Source of the DNA: Phytophthora hibernalis
Lineage: Eukaryota; Oomycota; Peronosporomycetes; Peronosporales; Peronosporaceae
DNA: 64,000 nucleotides
NCBI GenBank assembly: GCA_012656075.1
Contig: JAAKBF010000266.1
Coordinates: forward strand, 62,001 to 126,000
Direction: 5' to 3'
Positions 55,163-64,000 of the stretch are shown in pieces (the stretch's first letter is position 1; every line of letters starts with the position of its first letter). The notes below the pieces were generated by a model that made no database searches, had not been told where the DNA came from, and saw only the letters and a program-made list of their open reading frames with translations. Position numbers and translations under genes: made by a program.

Positions 55163-55906
55163 CCTCGCCGAGTCTTAACTGGCCTTCTGGTGCATCGAGG
55201 ATCCGGTCGACCAACCCACAATCTCGTAGATGAACTGATGATTGCCCAGAGAATTCGTCCGAGGCGCCGAGGTTTTGGCATTCCAGTGGTCGACACAGTC
55301 GCGGCTATAGAAGCTACAATAGATAATTCGTATTAGTATGGGTGTTGTCACTTCAACATTAACAACAATCTTACCGCACAGTGATGTGCCAGGATCGTAG
55401 ATGTGGTTAGAGCACAGATGGCCCACCTGACGATCGCAAGTGAAGCAAGAATCCATGGCGGACAACTCAGGATTGATGCAATCTTTGAAGGTGCACCTCA
55501 TTGGTGAGTCGGCTTGGACGGTCAAATGCTTGTGAGGTGGTTCGGTGGTGCAATGGAATTTGCAAAGTGACAAGTGTAATCCGTGAGCGGTAGTGCAGTG
55601 CAGCGCACGCATGAAGCCCTCATGGAGCAACCGTTGTACAAAGTCGCTATACCAGCAAGACATTTCAGCAAAGAGAAGTGACCCGCAAGCTGAGTTGTCA
55701 CGTGCGAGGAAGTCGATGTGAAATCCAGAAGAGCGCGAAATGTTTGGCAAGCAAGCACCAATGCCTCCAGCTTTCATCCGTGGGGGTGGTCTAAACCGCC
55801 GATCGATAGGTGCGCTTCTGGATACGGGCAATAGTTCAACAGTATTGACAGAGTGACAGGGCGAACTACTGGTTACTACAGTAACAGTAGAATGGAAATT
55901 CCGCAA
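55163..55906 (-). pseudogene. Cys/His-rich zinc-binding-type fragment, probably transposon-derived
   Basis: The recognisable part starts at ATG 55502: MRCTFKDCINPELSAMDSCF, CDRQVGHLCSNHIYDPGTSLC, then after a 70-bp GT-AG intron (55305-55374) CVDHWNAKTSAPRTNS. The cysteine and histidine spacing suggests a small zinc-binding module of the kind found at the start of repeat-encoded Phytophthora proteins. The downstream frame needs one base shift at the intron. No catalytic domain follows. The upstream open frame to 55906 is not convincing. Confidence 0.4.
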
Positions 55907-55931
55907 AGTACTGGTTACTACAGTAACAGTA
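55867..55931. repeat. Two 23-bp direct repeats
   Basis: TACTGGTTACTACAGTAACA plus GTA occurs exactly at 55867-55889 and 55909-55931. The inner 15 bases recur at 54461-54475, and a variant (CTACTGCAGTAATAGTA) lies near 54496. The core is palindromic (TTACTACAGTAA-like). Confidence 0.75.
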
Positions 55932-56896
55932 ATAGTACTTTAGTACTATTTTGTACTGGCGACGCGAGTTACTGCCAACCCATGCATGTCATATCTGCTG
56001 CATATATGCGGCAAAATATGTCGACATATCGCCTCGTGAGTCCAGAATCTGGTCTCACGAGACGCCCATATCCCTAGTTTTATGCAGTGAACCCATCTTA
56101 ATGGTTAGTGTTGGAATTTGTAAAGTTTATGTCGACCATCACTCCGGTCGAAGCTTCCATCACTCACCTGTCTTAAACGTCGTGCATATATCTTCCGACA
56201 GCTCACCAAGACAATCACTTTCGATTCTGCCGCCGAATCGAGCAGGCGGCCGCAAAAGTCGAAAAGGTGGGTGTAGTAGCTGCATGAAGTTGAATGTGGT
56301 CTAACATGCAGACACTATGGTGCGGTAGGTTCACTCCGAAGCGCACTGGAAGCTGCTCTGCATCCTGGACTCGCCCAGCGGCGACGACGACGAGAACACA
56401 CCGCCCAACGTGTCGCGCAGCCAACCACACAAACCCAAATCCACCTCGAACTAGGCTTGGTTGTTTTGCTGTATATGGCCCTCACTTGACACTTACTACC
56501 ATGAAATTTACAGTAAGTTACATGTAATAGTGTATATAAGGTATGAGAGATTATGATTACCCCTGTAACCAATGCACAAAGCGGTAAACAATACTAGGCT
56601 GTGAGGAACGCGGCCGCCGAGCAGATCAATCACTTGCACAGCCGAAGCGTACGCTACCACCAAAAATTAGTCCAGGAATGTAATTTTTCTATCACGAATG
56701 AGCAGGAAACTATTCAGTTTGCAGAGTTCCGAGTCTCAGAAAACAATTCTGGGAGGCTACAGAACTTCTCGATTTTACCTTGATTTGCGGCCATTGACAT
56801 GTTTATGATTTTTAGACACTTACTAACTGTAAAAAACATGTACAGTTAGCTATACTGTAAGCGCGTACACGGCCCACCCTACCTCAAACGCCCGCC
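55932..56896. other. Intergenic, 5' flank of the SET gene
   Basis: No gene seen. A CTAACTGTAAAAAACATGTACAGTTAG hairpin-like stretch lies near 56824-56850. Confidence 0.5.
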
Positions 56897-57943
56897 ATGA
56901 TGCCTGCGCAGCCGTCTAGCGTGAAGGAGCCGAATCCAGCGGAACCGCGACGCCTCCTTGGCGCCCGCCCGGCTACTCCGGTTTCGGGTTGTCCAAGGTC
57001 GAGTGGACCCCCACCGTCATTACACGCGTCGCCGCTCGCTACGCGTACGCCCGCGAGTCCCACCACTTCATCACCGGTCAAGACGCGCCCGCGCTCCCCG
57101 CGGACGGTGCCGCGTACGGCTCCGTTGCGCGCGCGCAAAGGTGGTCGACAGTCCCGTCGCGAGGCCGCAACTCCGTACTCCCGCCCCTGTGCGCTGACCC
57201 AACAAGTCGAGCAGCGCGGCGACACACCCCGTTCAACAAAAAGCACTGCGTCGACGCCGCCGCGCCCGTCGGCACCGACCGACACGTTCGCCCTAGCAAA
57301 GTGGCCGTGTCGCGTCGCTCATTTTCGAGAGCTGTACGACCCCTTCACCACCGTGTTCCCAAGCGTGCCGCACTTCGACTGGTGCTCATGCACGTCGCCG
57401 TGCCGAACGGACTCCTGCCGCAATGCCAAGATGAACGTGTACTGCAACATAAATTGTTGCCCGTTCGACGGCAAGTGCGGCAGCGGCCTCGCAGAGTCTT
57501 CCAAGGTCTTCTTGAGGCACAACGTGCGGACGTCGTCGCTGGCGGTGGTCGCTTCCGAGAACCTCGTCGCTGGTGAGGTGCTAGGTCAGTACTTCGGAGA
57601 GATCGAGCACGTGCGGATCTCCCGCCACAAACGACCTCGCAATCGCGGCTACCGGTTGGTGATGAAGACATGCCCAGAGCTGGCGCCGAATTCGGTGCGC
57701 GAGACGATCAACGCCGAGGCCGTGTGTGGTATGATGCGCTTCGTAAACCATTCCTGCAGGCCGGTGGCGGAGTTCAGGGAGTTCGCGAACGGGCGGCGTA
57801 TGACGATCGTTGTGGCGACGACGGACTACATCAGCCGCGGCAAGGAGATAACTGTGGACTACGGCGATGATCTATGGTTTGTTTGTCGTTGTCGTGACGA
57901 CATGTGCCGCCACCGCGACATTCAAGACCAACGTGATCCGTAG
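56897..57943 (+). CDS. SET-domain protein lysine methyltransferase with Cys-rich pre-SET region
   Basis: Single uninterrupted frame of 348 residues from ATG 56897. The first 120 residues are Pro/Ser/Thr/Arg-rich and probably disordered. Then a Cys cluster (WCSCTSPCRTDSC, YCNINCCPFDGKC) resembling an AWS/pre-SET zinc region, and a SET domain with the cofactor-site motif FVNHSCRP and the catalytic-tyrosine motif ITVDYGDD, ending in a CRCRDDMCRH post-SET-like segment. The core motifs are intact, so activity on histones is plausible. I recall this as a high-copy, repeat-associated SET family in Phytophthora. It lies directly upstream of DUF6818 and a transposase. Confidence 0.85.
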   Translation: MMPAQPSSVKEPNPAEPRRLLGARPATPVSGCPRSSGPPPSLHASPLATRTPASPTTSSPVKTRPRSPRTVPRTAPLRARKGGRQSRREAATPYSRPCALTQQVEQRGDTPRSTKSTASTPPRPSAPTDTFALAKWPCRVAHFRELYDPFTTVFPSVPHFDWCSCTSPCRTDSCRNAKMNVYCNINCCPFDGKCGSGLAESSKVFLRHNVRTSSLAVVASENLVAGEVLGQYFGEIEHVRISRHKRPRNRGYRLVMKTCPELAPNSVRETINAEAVCGMMRFVNHSCRPVAEFREFANGRRMTIVVATTDYISRGKEITVDYGDDLWFVCRCRDDMCRHRDIQDQRDP

Positions 57944-58465
57944 CAAGCGTTTGCGAATAGCAAGGCCAAGGACAGTAAGGGCGAGGCCCAGGTGTTGGTG
58001 TTGGTGAGTTTAATGGGTTCTTGAATTGTATGCACAAGTAACACAACTGTATTGACGTTAACGCTTGAACTTCCCACGACCGTAGGAAAAGGTTTCGGCG
58101 GGCGGCATCGCTAGCCGTCCATTGGTTTTGGCGCCAACTGGATGAGCTCATCTCACCTCGACGGAATCTTTGGTACGTGGAATCCGTGCCACTCCACCGG
58201 CTTGGCGTTTGAGTTGCGCGCGCCAATTTCGCACCTTGCAGTCAACCACAAGCAGTGCGATTCAATCTTTGCAGCGGGTGGTGGGAGCGGAAAGAGGTTG
58301 CCCCGCCGCGGCAGCAGTCTCCCGGCTCTCACTTTCGGATTCGCCAACCAAGCACCCACCCCACCACCTCACACGACACCGTCCCCAACTCCAACGGTAC
58401 GCTACGCTGTCTAAACCTTGACCGGGTGAATCTGCTGCTAACGTCGCTGTTGCTGTCGTGTCTAG
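57944..58465. other. Interval between SET and DUF6818 genes
   Basis: No gene recognised on either strand. The spacing of about 520 bp and same orientation suggest one transcriptional unit or one element. Confidence 0.4.
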
Positions 58466-59680
58466 ATGGTTAAACTTACTGGTATTCCCAACTACAAGAT
58501 GGCGGAGATCAACAGCCTCGTCACGCTTGTGTACGAGCTCCTTCCGCTCGGGAAAGACGAGTGGGAGCGCCTGACATCCGCCTACAACACAACCGGTGGC
58601 CGGAACTGGGTCAAGCGCGACCTCGACAGCCTTTGTCGCAAGTTCAAGGCGATATACAGCGCTCGCAAGCCGACGGGTGCCCCCGCACATCGAAAACGCC
58701 AAGTTGGCGGAACAAGCCATCGACGATAAGGCGAACTTCGTCGAGATGGACGACGACGTCGATGAGGGCCAAGAAGAAGATACCGAACAAGGAGATGAAG
58801 AGCTGTTCGTGGAGCCCGATTTAGCTTCGAGCCATTTTTTGACGACCAAGGTGGCGGTGCGCAGGGCGACGCCGCAAGCACCAACCCGAGCAGCCTCGAA
58901 GATGTCCGCCCCGCAGACACCGCTAGTGGTGCTGTTCAGGCTATCCGTAGCCCACTTTCCGTCGAGGCCACATCCTCAATCGATTTGAGGCTTGGGGATG
59001 AGGGCTTGGAGGCTTTCGCTGCCACCCCAAAGCCTTCACCGCTTCCATCCGTGCCGGCGGTCCGTCATCTTCGCTCTGCCGGCTTATACTTCACGCGCTA
59101 CATGACTCGACCCTGTGACTGCTACCAAGGTGGCCAAGATGGCCAAACAACCAGCAGCGCGTGGATTCAAGCCTGGAAGATGCGATGAGCAAGAAGCCCA
59201 CAGCCATGTATCGCTTCAAACCGTTTCAAACCGTCTTGCCGGTAGCAAATTGTACGAGTTCCGGGACGGTGCCGCTGCCAAGCGAGCGAGGGACGGCGAG
59301 GACGTGGACCAGGCCGAGGCGAGCTTCGCCAAGGCGACACGCATCCGAGTGACGAAGACGACTGCGGCGCTGAAACAAAAGCTGGCCGATCTCGAGAGTG
59401 CCAGCAGCAACCTGGGCAACAGTGCCTTTGAGATGATGATGCTTTATCGCGAAAAAATGAGCGCAAGTCGGATGCCCGCCGTGTTGAAGAAGAGCAGCGC
59501 TGCCGCGATGAAGGTGCTGGTAAGGAGGCACAACTTCTCGCTGACAAGGCTGAGGCGGAAGAACGTCGCCTCCAGGACAAGATTGAGATGGATGAGCGCG
59601 TGCGCCGCGACAAGGAGGACGCCTGCGCGCGTACGCAGGAGGTGATGGTGTTCATTGGGGCGATATTCAAGAAGGAATAG
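58466..59680 (+). pseudogene. DUF6818-type protein (Myb/trihelix-like), frameshifted
   Basis: ATG 58466 starts MVKLTGIPNYKMAEINSLVT. The N-terminal domain (LLPLGKDEWERLTSAYN, RDLDSLCRKFKAIYSARKPTG) resembles a trihelix/Myb-like DNA-binding domain. After a shift near 58678 come PPHIENAKLAEQAIDDKANF and an acidic linker; later frames give VSNRLAGSKLYEFRDGAAAK, FAKATRIRVTKTTAALKQKL, and a coiled C-terminus ending FKKE at 59680. At least four breaks. The DUF number is from memory. A DNA-binding partner for the neighbouring transposase is a reasonable inference. Confidence 0.65.
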
Positions 59681-59920
59681 CGCCCGCTCGCGGGAGCAAG
59701 ACACGAAGAAGCTGTAGCCCCTGTTAACTTCTAATACAAATGCGATTCATGTACTACGACGACTACTTAGTGATTTTCAATTTTTCTCAAGAAGCACGAC
59801 TCCTACAACAGCCGCCATGAAAGAACTCGCTTGCAAGCAGCAGCGGACAAGTAGGAAAACATGTTAGATTAAATACGTTGACTCGGTCTCGAGGACCATC
59901 ATACTTGTTGATCTACTAAA
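59681..59920. other. Interval between convergent DUF6818 and transposase genes
   Basis: Tail-to-tail spacer with no gene. Confidence 0.5.
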
Positions 59921-61111
59921 CTACGTCGCAGACGGCAGCTCCAGGTCTCCACTAAACGTAGTCCGAATTTGAGAGATCCCGACGGTGCGACGCGATAGTT
60001 TGCCATCCGAAAGATATTGTTGAGTCGAAGACCACGAAGCACTGGGTCGTAGGGTAGCGGTAGGTTCAGTTGACTATACACTTTCTGCATATTCCCCATC
60101 CCCCACTCCGCAGCCTGGTGCATCGACGTTATCGCGTTGTGCAAAGTCCTTGTGGAGCTTCGCAGCGACGGCACGATCTGCTCGATGTCACCGTCCTTCA
60201 AAGGGGTGAGTATTCGTCCAGTCATGGCCGTCGAACAGGGAAATGCGGAGTCAGAGACTACATTCATCATCGTGTCCGAGTAGACCTTCGTGTTGAGCAG
60301 CTTCATCCGGAACCCCAAGGACGTGTCGGAGTCGCTCCACGACCCGGGGCAATTGTGCTTACACCAGATGATGCAGCCGTTCGCAGTGAAGCAGATGGTT
60401 CCCGTCACGAACACGGAGTGCAACCATCCGTTGTACATGGCGTTCGGGAGGTCCGCGTTGGACATATGCATCACCTACAACGCATACACGCATTAGATAC
60501 AGTAATAACGCTAATACAGCATCATTTCAACTACTCACCCGTAGATTCTTGCCGTCAATTAAGTCGAACGTGTGCTTCAAAAGCGGCTCTCGATCTTCAA
60601 CTAGCTTGGCTAACTTCACTTGCTGCGCGGGGGCGAGATCCGGGCCGGATGGTACCCTTGCAGCGTCTGCGAGAGGGCCGCCTCCGCCCTGCGCAGCGTC
60701 CTCGAAAGTGTCGCAGGTGGAACGCCGAACAGCATGGAGAGTGCTGTTCTCCATGCTGCTCACGTGGAAACATAGTAGTAGCCCGAGAACATGGTGCAGG
60801 AAGCGGAGTTTGGCCGGGCGGCCCCTCGAAGACGCAGGCCGAATGGAGTAGAAGCCGGCAAATCTCCCAAGTAGTTGGTGAAAGGTAGCTCTGCAACAGA
60901 TACAGCTCAGTTGAGTAGGCCGTGAGCAAAGATAAACATAATATACGTGCCTCGTTAGACTGGTCGGACGGGAAACTTTGATTGGGGTGTGCATAGCTTT
61001 GTACTGCTTCCTATCACCGGCGCTGACCACTACAGCTTCACTTTGATCGAGAAACCGTTGCAGCCGACGCAAACAATTTGCTACCACATCAATTCTCTGC
61101 GCGGTTTGCAT
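59921..61111 (-). pseudogene. DDE superfamily transposase C (Harbinger/IS5-like), with GC-AG intron
   Basis: ATG 61111 starts MQTAQRIDVVANCLRRLQRF. Intron 60891-60950 (60 bp) uses a GC donor and AG acceptor and joins SLTR to ATFHQLLGRF in frame; intron 60475-60538 (64 bp) is GT-AG and joins DGKNLR to VMHMSNADLP. The triad is visible: FDLIDGKNLR, VVSDSAFP, and EWGMGNMQ, with the conserved KHNCPGSWSDSDTS. Shifts near 60735, 60632 and 59985 break it; after the last, the ending would be LELPSAT at 59921. The catalytic residues are complete, so the copy may be recent. Confidence 0.8.
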
Positions 61112-62121
61112 GATTCCGCATTTATTTTTCTACTTCGAAGTGGTTTTTAGCTCGCGAGTGGAAAAGAACAAGGGAGAAAAGCACTGTACGGAGCCGAAGT
61201 CATTTGCGTTTGGAACGAGGCCTTGACAACAAAATTCGGCGGGCTGCGGAGTCTACATGCTCCACTTTATGCACAAGGTAGCCCGCTACATCTCGGAGAA
61301 AGGCCTACTTCAATAGCGGAGAATATGGACGAGCTCACAAGCGGCAGTTTTACTGCGACCAAAGCAGCACGATCGCGTACAGCGCTACTAGAAGGACTCG
61401 AAAAGGACAGACAGGAGGTGCACTCTGTTGAATAATATTAATGACGCTCCCTGAGCATCCTTAACATTGAAGTAGTTGAGGTCGAGTTGATCCGAAAGGT
61501 GGTGGTTGAGTTAGTCAGGTAGGAGGTGGTCGAGTTCATTTACAAGAAGTTGGTCGAGATAATCCGTAAGGAGGTCAAGTTTATTTGCAAGAAGGTGGTC
61601 TGGTCGAGTTAATCAGATTGACGGCGGTCGAGTTAACTGGCAAGCCGTCGCTCCCTCGTATTTCAAATGTGTCCTAGAGGTCCGAGCCTTTACAAAGGTT
61701 AGTATTAGACCGGGTCCGGAGGCCACAGTATCATCAAAAATACTTGTCACAAATACAGTCTCCAATGATAAAAAATAAGGGGAATTTGTCAATTATTGTC
61801 TACAATTTCGTATTTGAAAAACACAAAATTGTGTAATTCTCAGATATTCTTTTAAAGTCCAGAATTAAACATTGACAAATGCTGTAGCCTGATATTTACC
61901 AATTAAAATGGATTAAAAATATTGAATCGTTAAATTTATTTTTAAATTTATTTTCGATTCAATATTTGTTCATCCATTATTTTTACCGGTATATTTAAAA
62001 CTGGTTCAACACGTTCCTGTAACAATGTAATGAAAAATTGACAAATGGTGTATTTCGATCCAATCGTGTCTTGATTATGCTAAGTACGTTATTGTTAAAA
62101 TAACAATTAATGTTGTGAAAT
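61112..62121. other. AT-rich intergenic with a degenerate tandem repeat and a palindrome
   Basis: From about 61465 to 61645 a GGTGGTCGAGTTAATC-like unit of roughly 30-40 bp is repeated five or six times imperfectly. At 61907-61929 and 61955-61978 lie arms AATGGATTAAAAATATTGAA / TTCAATATTTGTTCATCCAT of an imperfect palindrome. The small frame 61223-61435 has no family. Confidence 0.6.
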
Positions 62122-64000
62122 TTATAGCTCTCCGTGGGTCATGAAGGCGTCCACCGCGCCACAGTCGTTCAACACGCCCAGGCCTCCGCGAGCATTGCCA
62201 CTGGCGTGGTACAATGAACAAACACACGTGCCCGTGTCTTCATCTGCGAGCAAAAGGTCAGGTTTTGTCACTTGAAAAACCTCCGATGCACAACGCACCA
62301 CATCGCCCACGTTTGTTGCAAACAACGTCCTCTTTGGTGCCTTGAGTGGTCTGGATGATGTTTGTTGCTACCGATGCACTGGAGTGCGTCAATAATGAGG
62401 CAGAAATACTGAGCAGCGGTAGGTCTCCAGACGGAGAGTGAAACGTAACAGTGATGTCTGCATGAACAATAACAACGAGGTTTAATCCGAGCTGCGTCCG
62501 AAACTCTTGCAACGAGTACTGTACCATTGCCAGCGCTCGCACACGCAGCAGTTCCAGTCGAATAGGCGACGCTGACACTTGTGATCCTACGAAATGGACA
62601 CAAAAGAGATCAGCTGTCGTCGACTTCATTTGCTGCATCAGGACAATTGGGCTTAACGTGAGAAGACGCTCGAGACCAGACTTCACTGCAGCACTCGATG
62701 CTGAAAATGGCATAGGCAGTGTCGTTTCTCCGCGGAACGACAGTGTGAAGGTCCCACCGTCGGCGGAACAGCTCACGGTTTGCACTTCGTCCGCTTGGCT
62801 GGTCGTCCAGGGATCATCGCCGCTTGGGCATGGGGCTAATAGGAAATAGGTCACGTCGCTGGCTTATACTACACGGATGAGTCACAGGGATCACGTACTT
62901 TTGGCGCAGCTGTATCCTGAGTACCGCACGCTCTTTCCACGGTCGAGAGGAACCTTGTCGCAGTAGCAGCCTTGGACCATGTCAGCATCCCACGTTGCCA
63001 ATGCATTTGGATCCGATCCGTAGACGAAGTCAGCGGTGGTGTACGAAGTCGTTGGGGTGAGAGCTGCCAGCTCTCGAAGTGTCCGGCAAGTCCCTCTCTT
63101 GTTGCAGACGGCCCCGTTACTGGTTGGACACGACACTTTACCCACACGTTAGATGGAGTGCAAGATCCGACGCAGTGTTGTAGTATACTTCGGTTGCATG
63201 CTGCTCCTTCGAAGCCAGGAAGGCATCTGCAAGTACCTGCACTATTACAGAGACCCTGATAAAGCGGTAGTCGAGCGCAGACAAATGTCAGTCGTTTTGC
63301 CTAAGGGATGCAACGTCTGAAAGAGTGCGCACCGCATTCGAGCACTGAACGATTGCGTTGTGTGCAACGTTGTCTATTACTGCTTCCTCCACCCAGGCTC
63401 GCCCGGTAGGGCATTGTGGCTGTGAACAGTCATAGCCTCCGTACCCGTCGTCACACAAGCAACGGTAGAGTGGCGCGCCTAGGCACCTTCCATGGTTGTA
63501 GCAGCGCGTTACCGATCCGGAAATCCCTAGCAATCGGAATGAAGTCTGGTTAGCGATGAGATAATTACCGTTTGAATAGGATCCCTAGTCATACCAGCGC
63601 AGGTAGTCAAGCCACTGCCGCTGTAATATCCGCAGTCAAGGATAGATCCCGAGCCGCCCAGTCCTGCTCATGCAAGCCGCATCAGTCGAAAACTCCAATT
63701 GGTGATCCGTCGAAACAACTCAAGCAAGCAATAAATCGCCAAATAGTGCCATACCATCGCTAGGTCCAAAGCCTGCTGCGCACGCGCAGAGTCCGAGTAG
63801 AGTGTTACAGTTCCCCCTACCAGAACACTCAAGCCACTATTCATGAATGTTAATCCGAGTTAGTTACATCTCCACATAGTGCTGCGACGATATATCCAAA
63901 TTGTCTAGTACCTCTTTGGTTCCTCGTACTGTGAACGGAGTCGATCCATACGCGGCTTGAGTTCCGTCTATGAGGCCCATGCAACAAAAGGAAGTCTGTG
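62122..64000 (-). CDS. Large EGF-module extracellular protein, 3' part
   Basis: The gene enters from the right edge. Successive exons encode EGF-like modules: CSGRGNCNTLLGLCACAAGF, CGYYSGSGLTTCAG, RCYNHGRCLGAPLYRCLCDD-GYGGYDC, CRCLPGFEGAACN, CNKRGTC and CYCDK, CPSGDDPWTT followed by a non-EGF beta-rich module (TFTLSFRGETTLPMPF), GTKEDVVCNKRGRC and TGTCVCSLYHASGNARGGLG. Short GT-AG introns occur, for example one joining CAK to PCPSGDDPW (about 62839-62900). At least two shifts interrupt the raw frames (near 63335 and 62290). It resembles the very large EGF/CPSGDDPxTT surface proteins conserved in oomycetes; the last raw stop is 62122, but more exons could follow. Confidence 0.65.

Noticed and set aside
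57078..57671. Several long minus and plus frames overlapping the SET gene
   Set aside because: High GC gives long chance frames; only the SET frame carries conserved motifs.
62122..62140. C-terminal HGEL as an ER-retention signal on the EGF protein
   Set aside because: It is not canonical HDEL/KDEL, and the true end of the gene is uncertain because of nearby frame breaks.

Overview
This looks like a repeat-rich stretch of an oomycete genome, most likely Phytophthora or a close relative (Peronosporales). The evidence is short (60-100 bp) GT-AG introns, about 50% GC coding DNA, families I associate with Phytophthora (M96 mating-specific-like proteins, the transposon-linked SET family, the DUF6818 family), and TE families typical of the group (piggyBac, PIF/Harbinger-like, hAT, Ty1/copia, Ty3/gypsy). 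Species is not determinable by eye. No rRNA, tRNA or CRISPR was seen.

Layout. 0-2.5 kb: 3' part of a GT62 (Anp1/Mnn9) mannosyltransferase, convergent with an M96-like gene. 3.8-8 kb: hAT relic and a PIF/Harbinger-like transposase with its Myb-like partner. 8.6-19.4 kb: genic island with two tandem membrane-protein paralogues, a second M96-like gene, a large kinase-armadillo protein, a Cys-rich multi-span membrane protein and a small secreted protein. 20-28 kb: second Harbinger-like pair, copia gag and inverted copia RT, piggyBac. 28.5-29.6 kb: GT32 glycosyltransferase. 30-34 kb: copia protease/integrase interrupted by a 1,095-bp TIR element carrying a host-like coding fragment. 34.3-40.2 kb: complete Ty3/gypsy element with 477-bp LTRs. 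41-54 kb: genic island with two convergent GT71 (Mnn1-like) genes, a second GT62 gene, a CCDC57-like coiled-coil gene, PP2A catalytic subunit, a tafazzin-like acyltransferase and a helicase-associated-repeat protein. 54.5-61.1 kb: small secreted protein, Cys-rich fragment, then a SET-domain gene, a DUF6818 gene and a DDE transposase that look like one mobile unit. 62-64 kb: 3' end of a large EGF-module surface protein.

Two themes dominate. First, five Golgi-type glycosyltransferase genes (GT62 twice, GT71 twice, GT32) lie within 45.8 kb, four of the families' members being the type that build outer mannan/N-glycan chains in fungi. Second, almost every conserved gene here, including PP2A, is broken by single-base shifts that mostly sit in homopolymers and nearly all need one added base. 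That pattern points to systematic deletion errors in the assembly, so I annotate these as genes with apparent frameshifts rather than pseudogenes.
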